Shown in pieces: positions 23,806 through 35,491 of a stretch of 64,000 nucleotides of DNA. The position numbers were made by a program, and so were the translations under genes. Every line of letters begins with the position of its first letter. Position 1 is the first letter of the stretch. The notes below the pieces were generated by a model that saw only the letters and a program-made list of their open reading frames with translations, ran no database searches and had not been told where the DNA came from. This DNA is from Scilla litardierei (lineage: Eukaryota; Streptophyta; Magnoliopsida; Asparagales; Asparagaceae), in assembly GCA_030789695.1 (NCBI GenBank), contig CM061141.1:168337079-168401078 (forward strand), read 5' to 3'.

Positions 23806-23820
23806 CAAAAAGGGGGCGAG
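23806..23820 (+). other. Polypurine tract of Sirevirus-like element
   Basis: CAAAAAGGGGGCGAG stands directly before the right LTR. Two further CAGGGGGAG tracts lie upstream at about 23628 and 23697. Repeated polypurine tracts are a known trait of Sireviruses. Confidence 0.75.
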
Positions 23821-24363
23821 TGATTGGAAATCGAATCCCACCCCTAAGTAGTTTTTGATGATGAGCACACCAAATGATGTTAGTGTACTAATAAAATTAT
23901 TAAAGTGTGCATGTTGTGCGATCAATAATATAAGCTTCACGCATACTCTAAAGAAGCTCAACCACACTTAGAAGATGAAGACAATTTGATAGCTCTACGT
24001 CAAGCACAAGTGAAGCTCAAAGATGAAGCTCATGGAATGTGCTCAAGCTTAATCAAAGAGGAGCTCAAATTCAAAATGAAGTGCGTATCTACATCAATAT
24101 CTGATCGGCTTCAAAAGTCTTCATTTAAGTCTAAGTGTGTGAGTTGGTAATTTAGGAATATGTTAAGGCCAAGTATATTACACACACACACAATTTTTTC
24201 GAAATAAAGTTTTTCGAACTGGTTTTTAAACTCATTGAGAGCATAGCTATTTGATTTAACTTCGTAGTCAATATCCAAACACACATGAGTTGATTACTTA
24301 TCCTTTAGCCGAGTTTCAATGAAAAATATGCTCTGGAAGTCGACTACCAAAGGAGGGAGTCGA
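23821..24363 (+). repeat. Truncated Sirevirus-like 3' LTR
   Basis: It starts TGATTGGAAATC and follows the left LTR up to GGGAGTCGA at 24363, then switches within one base to inverted satellite. About two thirds of the LTR is missing and no target duplication can be read. Confidence 0.8.
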
Positions 24364-27300
24364 ATCCCAAAATCAAATCATTTAACAAAAAGACACATAT
24401 CTTCCAGAAAATTTAGAAAATAGCACCGAGGTCATAATAATCTGCAAAAATATTCGTTGGAACCGGGAGATCGTCATCTTCAGCTAAAAATAAGAGAAGA
24501 CCAAATTTGGCCAAAAAAATCATTTGATTTAATAAAAATATCCTTAACTTTCTAAAAATATAGAAAAATAGTCACGAGCTAAGAAAAATCCGGAAAAATG
24601 TCTGTTGTAATTGGGAGATCGCCATCTTCAGCTGAAAAATAAGAGAAGACAAAATTATGCTATAAAAATCATATCATTTAATATAGAGATCAAAATCTTT
24701 ATATTAAGCGATAGATATTAATAGCTGAATTTTGTCTTCTCTTATTTTTTCAGTTGAAGATGTCCCTCTCCCGGTTCCAACGGCCATTTTTGTGGAATTT
24801 CTAAACTCGAAACTATTTCTATAGTTTATTGAAGATATGGATTTTTTATTAAATGATATGCTTTTTATAGACTAAGTTTATCTTCTCTTATTTTTCAGTT
24901 GAATATGGCAATCTCCCAGTTCCAACGGAAATTTTTGCGGAATTTTCTAAGCTCTGGGCTATTTTCTCCATTTTCTGTAAGATATGGATCTTTTAATTAA
25001 ATGATATGATTATATGGTCTAATTTTGTCTTCTCTTATTTTTCAATTGAAGATGGCTATCTCCCGGTTCCAACGGAATTTTTTACGTATTTTTTGAGCTC
25101 TTGGATATTTTCTATATTTTCTGAAAGATATGGATCTTTATATTAAATGATATGATTGTTATGGCCTAATTTTGTCTTCGCTTATTTTTCAGATGAAGAT
25201 GGCGATCTCCCGTTTCCAACAAACATTTTTGTCGATTTTCTGAGTTTGTGTCTATTTTCTTCTGGAAGATAAGGATCTATATATTAATTGATAAGATTTT
25301 TGTTGCCTAATTTTGTCTTCTCTTATTTTTCAGTTGATGATGTCAATCGTTTTATTAAATGATATGATTTTTGACCATATTTTGTCTTTTCTTATATTTC
25401 AGTTGAAGATAGCAATCTCTCGGTTTCTAACGGTCATTTTTAAGGATTTTTCTGAGCTCCGGGCTATTTTTTCACATTTTCTGGAAGATATTGATCATTT
25501 TTATTTGATATCAGAGAAGACAAAAGTAGGCCAAAAATGTCCGTTGAAACCGGGAAATCACCATCTTCAACTTAAATATAGTAGAAGACAAAATTCGGAA
25601 CCAGTAAATCACCATCTTCATCTATAAAAATGTCCATTGTAACTGGGATATCGCCATCTTCAACTGATAACTATGCTGACTATTTTATATCTGGTGTTTG
25701 CCCTCGCCATTTTTGGGGTTACCTGCGCGGGAGAGGATACCTCTCATATTTTTATTGGCAAAAGTGTCATTTTTATATATCATTTTCTGAGCGTGGTGCT
25801 ATTTTCTTCATTTTGTGAAAGATATGGACCTTTTTATTAATTGATATGATTTTTATAACCTAAATTTTTCTTCTCTTATTTTCCAATTGGAGATGACGGT
25901 CTTTTTGTTAAATAATATGATTTTTGGTCTAATTTTGTCTTCTATTATATTCCAGTTGAAGATGGCGATCTCCCGGTTCCAACAGACATTTTTGCAGAAT
26001 TTTCCGAGCTCAAGGCTATTTTCCACTTTTTGGAATATATGTATCATTTTATTAAATGATATGATATTTAGGCCTAATTTTGTCTTCTCTTTTTTTTCAG
26101 TTGAAGATGACGATCTTCCGGTTACAACTGGCATTTTTTCGGATTTTTCTGAACTCGGGGCTATTTTGTACACTTTCAGGAAGATAAGAATATTTATATT
26201 AAATGATATGATTTTTAGATCCTAATTTTCTCTTTTCTTATTTTTCAGTTGAAAATGTCGATCTCCCAGTTTTTTGAGCTCGGTGCTATTTTCTACATTT
26301 TATGGACAATATAGATCTTTTTATTAAATAATATGATTTCTATAGCCTACGTTTGTATTCTTTTATTTTTTTTTAGTTGAAGAGGCGAACTCCCGGTTTC
26401 AACAGACATTTTCGCAGATTTTTCTTAACTTGAGACTATTTTTCTATATTTTCTGGAAGATATGGATCTTTTTATGAAATAATATGATTTTTGGCATAAT
26501 TTTGTCATCTCTTATTTTTTGGTTGAAGATAGTGATCTTTAGGTTCCAAAGTACATTTTTGCGGATTTTTTTGAGCTCGGTGATATTTTTCTACATTTTG
26601 GAGAAGTTATGAATCTTTTTATTAAATGATATGATTTTTGGCATAATTTTGACTTCGTTTATTTTTCAGTTGAAGATAGAGATCTCCCGTTTCTAACGGA
26701 CGTTTTGCATATTCTTCTAACCTTGTGACTATTTTCTAAATTTTCTGGAAGATATGGATCTTTTTATTAAATTATATGATTTTTGGCCTAATTTTGTCTT
26801 CTCTTATTTCTTAGTTGAAGATGGCGATCACCTTGTTCCAACGGATATTTTTGCGGATTTTTATAAGCTCGGTTCTACTTATAAGCTCGGATTTTTATAG
26901 CCTACGTTTGCCTTCTCTTATTTTGTCAGTTGAAGATGGCGATCTCCCGGTTTCAATAGACATTTTTGCGGATTTTTCTTAGATTGATTTTGTTTTTCTA
27001 AATTTTCTGAAACATATGGATGTTTTTTTGAAATGATAAGATTTTTTATTGAATTTTGTCTTATATCTTTTTCTGATGAAGATAACGATCTCCCTGTTCC
27101 AACTAACATTTGTGCGGATTTTTCTCAGCTCCGGTATATTTTCTACAATTTTTGTAAGATATGAATCTTTATATTAAATGATATGATTTTATAGCCCAAT
27201 TTGGTCTTCTCTTATTTTTCATTTGAAGATGGCGATCTCCCGGTTCCAACGAACATCTTTGTCGATTTTTTTTGAGATCGATCCTAGTTTCAACATTTTA

Positions 27301-29516
27301 CGATAGATATAGAACTTTTTATTAAATGATATGGATCTTATAGCTTACATTTGTCTTCTTTTATTTTTTTAGTTGAAGATGGTGATCTCTCGATTCCAAT
27401 TTTACGGATTTTTTGAGCTCCAGGCTATTTTCTACATATTCTGTAAGATATAGATCTTTATATTAAATGATATCATTTTATGTTCTAATTTTGTCTTCTC
27501 TTATTTTTCAGTTGAAGATGGCGATCTCCCTGTTCCAATGGACATTTTTGCGTATTATTCTGACATCGGGGCTATTTTCTAAATTTCTTGAAATATTTCT
27601 ATTTTTTATTAAATGATATGATTTTTGGCCTAATCTTGTCTTCTCTTTTTTAGTTGAAAATGGCGATCTACCGGTTACAACAGACATTTTTGCACATTTT
27701 TATGAGCTTGGTGCTATTTTCTATATTTTATTAAAGATAAGGATCTTTTTATTAAATGATATGATTTTTATAGCCTACATTTGTCTTCTCTTATTTTTTT
27801 AGATGATGATGGTGATCTACCCATTCCAACAGCCTTTTTGCCGCTTTTTCTAAGCTTGGGACTATTTTTCTACCTTTTTCGGAAGATATGCATATTTTAA
27901 TTAAATGATATGATTTTTGGCCCAATTTTGTCCTCTCTTTTTTCACCTCCTCGGTTCCAACGGACATTTTTTGCATATTTTTCTGGTTACAACGGACATT
28001 TTATGGATTATTCTGACCTCGGGGCTATTTTTCTAAATTTTCTGAAAGATATAGATCTTGTTATAAATTTTTTGATTTTTGGCCAAATTTTGTCTTCTCT
28101 TATTTTTTTTCAGTTGAAGATGTCGATCTCCCGGTTTAAGTGATATTTTTGCGGATTTTTCTGAGCTTTGAGCTATTTTCTACATTTTATGGACTATATG
28201 TATCGTTTTATTAAATGAGATGATTTTTATAGCCTACATTTTTCTACTCTTATTTTTTCAGGCGAAAATGGCGATCTGCGGTTACAACAGACATTTTTGC
28301 GGACTTTTCTTTGCATGGTACTATTCTTCTACATTTTCTATAAGATATGGATCGTTTTATGCAATGATATGATTTTTTTGACAAGTTTTGTATTCTCTTA
28401 TTTTTCAGCTGAAGATGGTGATCTTCCAGTTCCAAAGGACATTTTTTCAGATTATTCTGACCTTGGGGCTCTTTTCTAAATTTTAAGAAAATTTGGATCT
28501 TTTGAAATGATTTTATTTTTGGCCTAATTTTGCCTTCTCTTATTTTTCAATTGAAGATGGATATCTCCCGGTTCTAACTGATTTTTTGCTGATTTTTCTG
28601 AGCTCGGTGCTATTTTCTACATTTTATAAAATATATGTATCTTTTTATCAAATTAGATGATTTTTATAGCCTATATTTTTCTTCTATTATTTTTTCAGGT
28701 GAAGATGGTAATTTACCAGTTCCAAAGGACATTTTTGCAGACTTTTCTTTGCTTGGGACTATCTTTCTACATTTTCTGTAAGATATTTATTTTATTAAAT
28801 GATATGATTTTTTTGGCCTAATTTTGTCTTCTCTTTTTTCAGTTGAAGATGGCGATCTACAGGTTCCAACAGACATTTTTGCGGATTATTCCGACCTCGG
28901 TGCTATTTTCTAAATTTTCTGGAAGATATGGATCTTTTTATTAAATGATTTGATATTTGGCCTAATTTTGCATTCTCTTATTTTTTTTCCGTCGAATATA
29001 GCGATCTCCCTGTTTAAACTGGTATTTTGGGGATATTTCTAAGCTCGATGCTATTTTCTACATTTTATGGAATATATGTATCTTTTTATTAAATGAGAGG
29101 ATTTTTATATCCTACATTTTTCTTCTCTTATTTTTTCAGGTGAAGATGGCGATCTACTAGTTCCTTGCTAATTTTTCTTTGCTTGGGACTACTTTTCTAC
29201 ATTTTCTGTAAGATACGTATTTATTTATTAAATGATATGATTTTTGACCTAATTTTGTCTTCTCTTTTTTCTGTTGAAGAAGGTGATCTCCCGGTTCCAA
29301 TGGATATCTTTACGGATTTTCAGCGCTCCGGGCTATTTTCTATATTTTAGGAAAGATATATGATTTTTTGACCTAATTTTGTCTTCTATTATTTTTCAGT
29401 TGAAGATGGCATCTCCCGGTTCCAGCGGACATTTTTGCGGATTTTTCTGAGCTTCGAGCTATTTTCTACATTTTATAGAATATATAGATTTTTTATTAAA
29501 TGATATGATTTTTGTG
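24364..29516. repeat. Satellite array, block 1 (~146-147-bp monomer)
   Basis: Diverged tandem copies carry landmarks in fixed order: TTATTAAATGATATGATTTTT, TTTTGTCTTCTCTTATTTTTC, AGTTGAAGATGGCGATC, CCCGGTTCCAACGGACA, TTTTTGCGGATTTTTCTGAG and GCTATTTTCTACATTTT. The first two to three monomers (24364 to about 24690) are inverted. Measured spacings of GGTTCC between neighbouring monomers elsewhere (60351 to 61377) are 145-148 bp. CENP-B-box-core matches lie at 24452-24468 and 27238-27254. Short open frames here are by-products of the repeat. Confidence 0.92.
25505..25690. repeat. Inverted-monomer module 1 in satellite
   Basis: Two shortened monomer pieces run opposite to the array (AGAGAAGACAAAA, CGCCATCTTCAACT), followed by non-repeat-like and short monomers up to about 25960. 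The same arrangement recurs near 49320, 55640 and 63405. Confidence 0.75.
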
Positions 29517-30114
29517 GCTTAATTTCGAAAAACTACCTCTTACTTACGCTGAATTCCAAAAAAATATCTCTCATTTTGATATAATCGCAAAACTACCTCA
29601 TACTTTTCAGGTTTCCATAAACTCCCTAATCCCCATATCGCCCTCCCCCATCGATGTCATTTGCCCACTATCAATCGCTGCACATCCCCATTCCACCCAC
29701 CACCGCCCTCTTCCCACTCCCCACACCGTCCTCCCCCCATCCACCCACCGCCACCCTTCGCCCTCCATCCACCACTGCCTATCCCCCTTCCACCCACTGC
29801 CACCCTCCTCCTCTACCCCCGACCGCCGCTCCCTTCCCCCACCATCGCACTCGTCCACCAATTTTGCCCACCGCCGCCCTCCCACTCCTCCACCATCCCA
29901 TATATATCAAAGTATGAGGTAGTTCTACGAAATTAAACCAAAATATGAGGTAGTTATACGAAATTAAGCAAAGTATGAGGTAGTTCTATGAAACCAAAGT
30001 ATGAGGGAGTTTATCGAAACCTGAAAAGTATGAGGAAGTTTTACGATTATATCAAAATAAGAGGTATTTTTTTAAATTCAGCGAAAGTATGAGGTAGTTT
30101 TCCGAAATTAAGCT
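29517..30114. mobile_element. Foldback / MULE-like non-autonomous element
   Basis: The ends are inverted repeats over more than 100 bp (GCTTAATTTCG...CGAAATTAAGC), each made of repeated AAACTACCTCATACTTT units. The flanks TGATTTTTGTG (29506-29516) and TGATTTTTATG (30115-30125) look like an 11-bp target duplication with one change. It splits a satellite monomer. The middle (29640-29900) is a C-rich CCACC/CCCC tract. The Pro/His-rich open frames read there have no support as genes. Confidence 0.75.
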
Positions 30115-32650
30115 TGATTTTTATGGCCTAAGTTTGTCTCGTCTTATTTTTCAGTTGAAGATGGCGATCTCCAAGTTCAACGAACATTTTTGCAGATTTC
30201 TCTGAGCTGGGAGCTATTTCCTATATTTTATGGAAGATATGGATTTTTTTATTAAATGAAATGATTTTATAGCCTAAATTTGTCTTCTCTTATTTTTCAA
30301 TTGAAGATGGAGATCTACTGTTTCTAACGGACATTTTTGCAGATTTTTCTGAGCTCGGAGCTATTTTATACAGTTAATTGAGGATATGAATCATTTTATT
30401 AAATGATGATTTTTATCGTCTAAGTTTTTCTTCTCTTATTTTTTAGTTGAAGATGGCGATATCCTGGTTCCAACGGACTTTTTGCGGATTTTTCTGACCT
30501 CAAGCCTATTTTCTATATTTGCTAGAAGATATAGATCTTTTTGTTAAATAATATGATTTTGGGCCTAATTTTGTCTTCTTTATTTTTCATTGAATACGGC
30601 GAACTCTCGGTTCCAACGAACCTTTTTGCGAATTTTTCTTAGCTCCGGGCAATTTTCAACATTTTCTTTAAGACATGGATGTTTATATTAAATGATATAA
30701 TTTTTATAGCCTAATTTTGTCTTCTCTTATTTTTCAGCTAAAGATGGATAGCTTCAGGCTCCAACAGAATGTTTTGCGGATTTTTCTGAGATATGGGCTA
30801 ATTTCTACATTTTCTAAAGGATATGAATCATTTCATTAAATGATATGATTTTTTGCCCTTATTTTGTCCTCTCTTATTTTTCTGTTGAAGATGGCGATCC
30901 CATGGTTCCAACGGACATTTTTGCGGATTTTTCTGAGCTCAGGACTTTTTTCTATAGTTTATTGAAGATATGTATCTGTTTATTAAATGATATGATTTTT
31001 ATCGCCTAATTTTGACTTCTCTTATTTTTTATTTGAAAATGTCTATCTGCCGGTTCCAACAGAAATTTTTGCGGATTTTTCTGAACTCTAGGCTATTTTC
31101 TATATTTTCTGTAAGATATGAATCTTTATATTAAATGATATGATTTTTATGGCCAAATTTTTTTCTCTTATATTTTTTCGTTGAAGATGGCAAACTCCCG
31201 GTTCCAACAGACATTTTTGTAGATTTTTTGAGCGACGTGATATTTTCTAAATTTTCTGTAAGATAAGAATCTTTATATTATACAATCTACCGGTTCTGTA
31301 AGATAAATGATATATTTTCTAAATTTTGCATTCTCTTATTTTTAAGTTGAAGATGGCGATCTACCGGTTCATACGGACATTTTTTGCGGATTTTTATCAG
31401 CGCGGGATTTTCTATAGTTTATTGAAGATATGGAAATTTTAATTAAATGATATGATTTTTATAGACTAAGTTTGTCTTCTCTTATTTTGTAGTTGAAAAT
31501 GCAATCTCTCGGTTCGACATGACATTTTTACGGCTTTTTTGACCTCGAGGCTATTTTCTACATTTTCTGGAAGATATGGATCTTTTTATTAAATTTCATG
31601 ATTTTTGGTCTAATTTTGTCTTGTTTTACTTTTCAGATGAAGATGGCGATCTCCAGGTTCCAACTGACATTTTTACGGATATTTCTTCGCTTCGGACTAT
31701 TTTATATATTTTATGTAAGATACAGATCTTTAGATTAAATGATATGATCTTATAGCCAAATCTTGTCTTCTCTTATTTTTCAGTTGAAGATGATGATCTC
31801 CCGACAGATATTTTTGTGGATGTTCTGAGCTTAGGGCTATTTTTTTTCATTTTATTAAGATATGGACCTTTTTATTAAATGATATGATTTTTGTAGACTA
31901 CTTTTGTCTTCTCTTATTTTTTCAGTTGTTCATGGCGATCTCCCAGTTCCAACAGACATCTTTGCGGATTTTTCTGAGCTTGGAACTATTTTCTACATTT
32001 TCGGTAAGTTATGGATATTTTTATTAAATGATATGATTTTTTTGGCCTAATTTTGTCTTCTCTTTTATTATTTAAAGATATGGAACTCACGTTTCCAACA
32101 AACATTATTGCATATTTTTCTTAGCTCGGGAATATTTTCTATATTTTATTGAAGAAGTGATTCATTTTATTAAATGATACTATTTTAAGGACTAAATTTG
32201 TCTTCTCTTATTTTTTAGTTGAAGATGGTGATATCCCGTTTCCAACGGAATATTTTGCAGATTTTTCTGATCTCGATGAAATTTTCTAAATTTTATTGAA
32301 GATATGTATTTTTTTATTAAATGATATGATTTTTATAGCTTAAGTTTGTCTTGTCTTATTTTCCAGTTGAATATGGTGATCTCTCGGTTCCAATAGACAT
32401 TTTTGCGGATTTTTCTTAGGTCGTGGCTATTTTCAACATTTTATTGAAGATATAAATCTTTTTATTAAATGAAATGATTTCTTAATATGGCGATCTCAAA
32501 GTTCCAAGGACTTTTTTGCGGATTTTTCTGATCTTGGGCTATTTTTCTCCATTTATGGAAGATATGTATCTTTTTATTAAATGAAATTATTTTTGGACTA
32601 ATTTTATCTTCTCTAAATTGGCGATATTCTGATTTTACCGGATATTTCAT
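30115..32650. repeat. Satellite array, block 2
   Basis: It continues block 1 in the same orientation up to the CACTA insertion, which breaks a monomer after GGATATTT. A monomer fragment is locally duplicated near 31270-31300. Confidence 0.9.
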
Positions 32651-32659
32651 TACTACAAA

Positions 32660-33230
32660 ATGGACCTTCAACAGCGCTTAAATAAGGTCTTTAATAGCGC
32701 TTTACAAGCGCTGTCTATCTCGCCGCTGCTAAAGGGGGGCTGGTTTTAATAGCGCTTTACAAGCACTGTTAAAGGGGGTCCTTTAACAGCGCTTGTTTGT
32801 GCAAGCGCTGTTAAAGGCCCCCCTTTAACAGCGCTTATTAGTGCAAGCGTTGTTAAATGGGGGCCTTTAACAGCGCTTGTTTGTGCAAGCGCTGTTAAAG
32901 GCCCCCCTTTAACAGCACTTGTTTGTGCAAGCGTTGTTAAAGGGGGCCTTTAACAGCGCTTGTTTGTGCAAGCGCTGTTAAAGGGAGGCCTTTAACAGCG
33001 CTTGCACTAAAGAAGCGCTGTCTATTAAGACCTTAGACAGCGCTTGTACTAAACAAGCACTGTTAAAGAACAAGCGATGTCTAAGGTCTCAGTAGACAGC
33101 GCTTAGTTAGTACAAGCGCTGTCTAAGGTGGACTTTTAACAGCGCTTCTACGAAAGAAGCGCTGTCTAAGTTGGACCTTTAACAGCACTTCTACTAAAGA
33201 AGCGATGTATAAGGTCCACCTTTAACAATT
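32660..33230. repeat. Left subterminal repeats of CACTA
   Basis: More than twenty copies of AACAGCGCTT or its complement occur in alternating orientation, forming hairpins around GGCCCCCCTTTAACAGC spacers. In En/Spm elements such repeats bind the TNPA-type protein. Confidence 0.88.
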
Positions 33231-33503
33231 AAACGTAAATCAATACCCGCATTGTTCTTAATATCATAGAGCAACATAACCAAGAAAACATCAAACTGGC
33301 AGAATTTGCATAATTTGCATGATGCCGGTCATATTATAGTGTAAGAACTTATCTCAACTAGGAAATACAGCGAAGAAAAAAGAACAATTAGATTGAAAAA
33401 AGGAAGGTGTTTCCAAGAATTTACAAGGAGAAGAGAACCGAGTTTTTAAAAAAGAAAAACAAATGAAAATTCCTAATGAAATAACTAAATCATGGTTCCT
33501 ATT
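33231..33503. other. No gene seen
   Basis: AT-rich DNA between the subterminal repeats and the PP2C piece. It may be 3' flank captured with PP2C. Confidence 0.4.
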
Positions 33504-33890
33504 TTATCCGATAGACATGGCATAAAGATAACTAATTCTTGAACATGTTTTAGCATCCAGAGATAACTGGCTCTTCATCACGAGGTTCCTTCCGTTGGTG
33601 TGGTGCAAGGAGCAAGGGAGTTTGTAGGGAGGCTGATCCCGCCCCCTCCCAGTGAGATTTGGGGCCTTCATCGGGCTACCGCGGCTGACCTGATTCGAGT
33701 CGAGGAAGACGACGATTATGGTTATGTCATCATGGAAATGCCGACGGACCCCCCGGTCGATCTTCTTGATGTCGGAGTACCTCATCTCCCTTTTCTTGGC
33801 CGCTTCTTGAAGCGCAGCTTTCATAAGCCACCGGGCACTTCCCTGAGCAATCAAACGGCAACAATGTCAGCAGCCCCCTAATGGATTTTA
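33504..33890 (-). pseudogene. Captured PP2C protein phosphatase fragment (3' end)
   Basis: The minus strand reads [20 protein letters not shown] then [20 protein letters not shown], the highly conserved C-terminal end of plant clade D type 2C protein phosphatases, including the metal-binding DD in HFHDDIT. Upstream, GAADIVAV fits the preceding helix but runs into a stop (TGA near 33863). The tail after 33690 is less conserved and ends at 33504. Only this last exon is visible; the catalytic N-terminal part is absent. It cannot be an active enzyme. Read-through transcription in fusion with other captured pieces is possible. Confidence 0.8.
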
Positions 33891-34758
33891 TAAAATGCAG
33901 CAGTTCTACACACCAACGAGACATTTTAGTCAGCTCCAAAGCAGGAGTGAGATGTAGAGAAAAAACACATGTTTGATTATGTGCATGCCAAAAATGCTAA
34001 TCTAAGGTGTTGTTTTGTGTCTCCAAAAGGTTTTGCCTTGAACACTTATCTCTCTTTGGATCACACCAATAAAGGAGGCAGAATCCTACATGTCACAAAT
34101 TTGTCATGGCCTGCTCCCTAACTTCCAATTTTCATTAACACCCTTGTCCAACTTTGAAATATGCCATAATTTGCAACATATGAGAATTGGTATATAAATT
34201 AGTTGTAGATAAAAGCAAACAAAATAATAGAAATATGATGCATATATTTGAAAACTTGCTCAAAATTTATCTATAAAGTATACACGCAGTCAGACAAACC
34301 GGCATTATTTCACAAATATTTGATTAATCGTAGTCAAGAAAAGGGCTAGTCGACCATGACACAAGGAGGTGAGAACCCGGTTTCAGTTTCGGTTCATTCA
34401 AGACATGTTTCGGTAGTTTCATTTATTTTATGCATATATTTGTGTGTATATATTTATAGTGGTTGAAATCTGTTAGAATATTTATGAAAAATAAAAAAGG
34501 TTGAGGGTTTAATTGTAACATATAAGTTAGATGGGTCTTTTAGAATAACTTATGTTACCTGCTCAGATGGGATCAAGGTCCATTTAAATATGTGTGGGGG
34601 TCAGTCACATGAATCATTTTCCTGCAATCAGCAATTAAATAAAAGAGATATTTTTGCAAGGATAAGAAACATGATTATATGATTAGTGAAGAAAGAGATA
34701 TTTTTGCAAGGATTCATATGAGAAGGGAATGCATGCACCGACTGGAGTACTTACTTAC
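33891..34758. other. AT-rich intron-like DNA, no gene seen
   Basis: No supported frame. The sequence separates the PP2C piece from the donor splice site of the TSO1-like exon. Confidence 0.4.
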
Positions 34759-35366
34759 TTTCGGCCACTCCTGAGACTAGGTGAAGAGTTTGCACTTGTA
34801 CTGCACGCGACATGGTGCGGCGGAGACACCCTCTTTTGATTGGGGGAGGTAGCCTTAACGGACTTAAGAGGTGAGCAGGTTTCCTCCAGTATTTCAGGAG
34901 TATCATCTTCAGGGTTGTAGGGCAATCCACTGTTAGAATCAGGCTCCTGCAGATACTTGCTTCCTTTAAATTGAGGCATGGGAGTAATGGGTGAGCTTCC
35001 CAAACAACGGGAACCAAGGGGCATCCGGCTTCCTCCTTGGAAAATTTCATCTGTAATATGTTTCGTTCGCTGGTTTTCGATGCAGACAGGCCGCCGCCAG
35101 CAAGCGGAGAAGCTTTGAGCAATGGGCTTAGGTTACATATGTCTGGAAAGCCCTCCCATCCGGGTGAGAATACGTCCACTTTTCCTGCAGTATGATAATC
35201 ATTCTCGGGATCACAGGGATTAAAGGATGAAGTTCCAGGGCTATCTTCGGCAAGCCCACCACCACTATGCACTGAACTCAAATCAGCACCAGATTGCTCA
35301 TATGCAACAGAATTTGGAGAAGGACAATAGCTTGAAGAAAACTGAGGCTTGTTCACATCATTCCCC
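34759..35366 (-). pseudogene. Captured TSO1-like CXC (CPP family) gene, C-terminal exon
   Basis: The exon is bounded by TTTGTAG at the upstream side and GTAAGTAAG at the downstream side. It encodes FSPGWEGFPDICNLSPL, GSSPITPMPQFKGSK, EDDTPEILEETCSPLKSVK and TSPNQKRVSPPHH, which I recognise as the C-terminal region of plant TSO1-like CXC proteins (nuclear DNA-binding regulators of cell division and floral development). The frame shifts once near 35020. The CXC domains themselves are not visible. It is a pseudogene fragment. Confidence 0.65.
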
Positions 35367-35491
35367 CTACAAATAAATAAAGACAAGTAGAAAAAAAATA
35401 TGATGATGGTAGTTGCTCAGGATCAGACATGCCAAAAATGCAGTACTGCATATTTATGCAATGCATACAAAGCAAGCATATAAGGCCATAC

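Larger units (their letters stand above)
18125..24363 (+). mobile_element. Sirevirus-like Ty1/copia element without pol, right LTR truncated
   Basis: Direct repeats at 18125 and 23821, an initiator-Met primer site, a copia-type gag, several CAGGGGGAG tracts and a polypurine tract define it. Between gag and the 3' LTR there is no protease, integrase or RT, but a second ORF of another plant repeat family. The element is non-autonomous and its gag is broken. The right LTR stops after 543 bp at satellite DNA. Confidence 0.8.

Noticed and set aside
29512..29936. Pro/His/Ser-rich open frames in the foldback element
   Set aside because: They are translations of a C-rich low-complexity core in several frames on both strands; no codon preference for one frame.
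32660..33230. CRISPR-like regular repeats
   Set aside because: Units alternate in orientation, spacing varies and they sit at a CACTA terminus; this is a plant genome.
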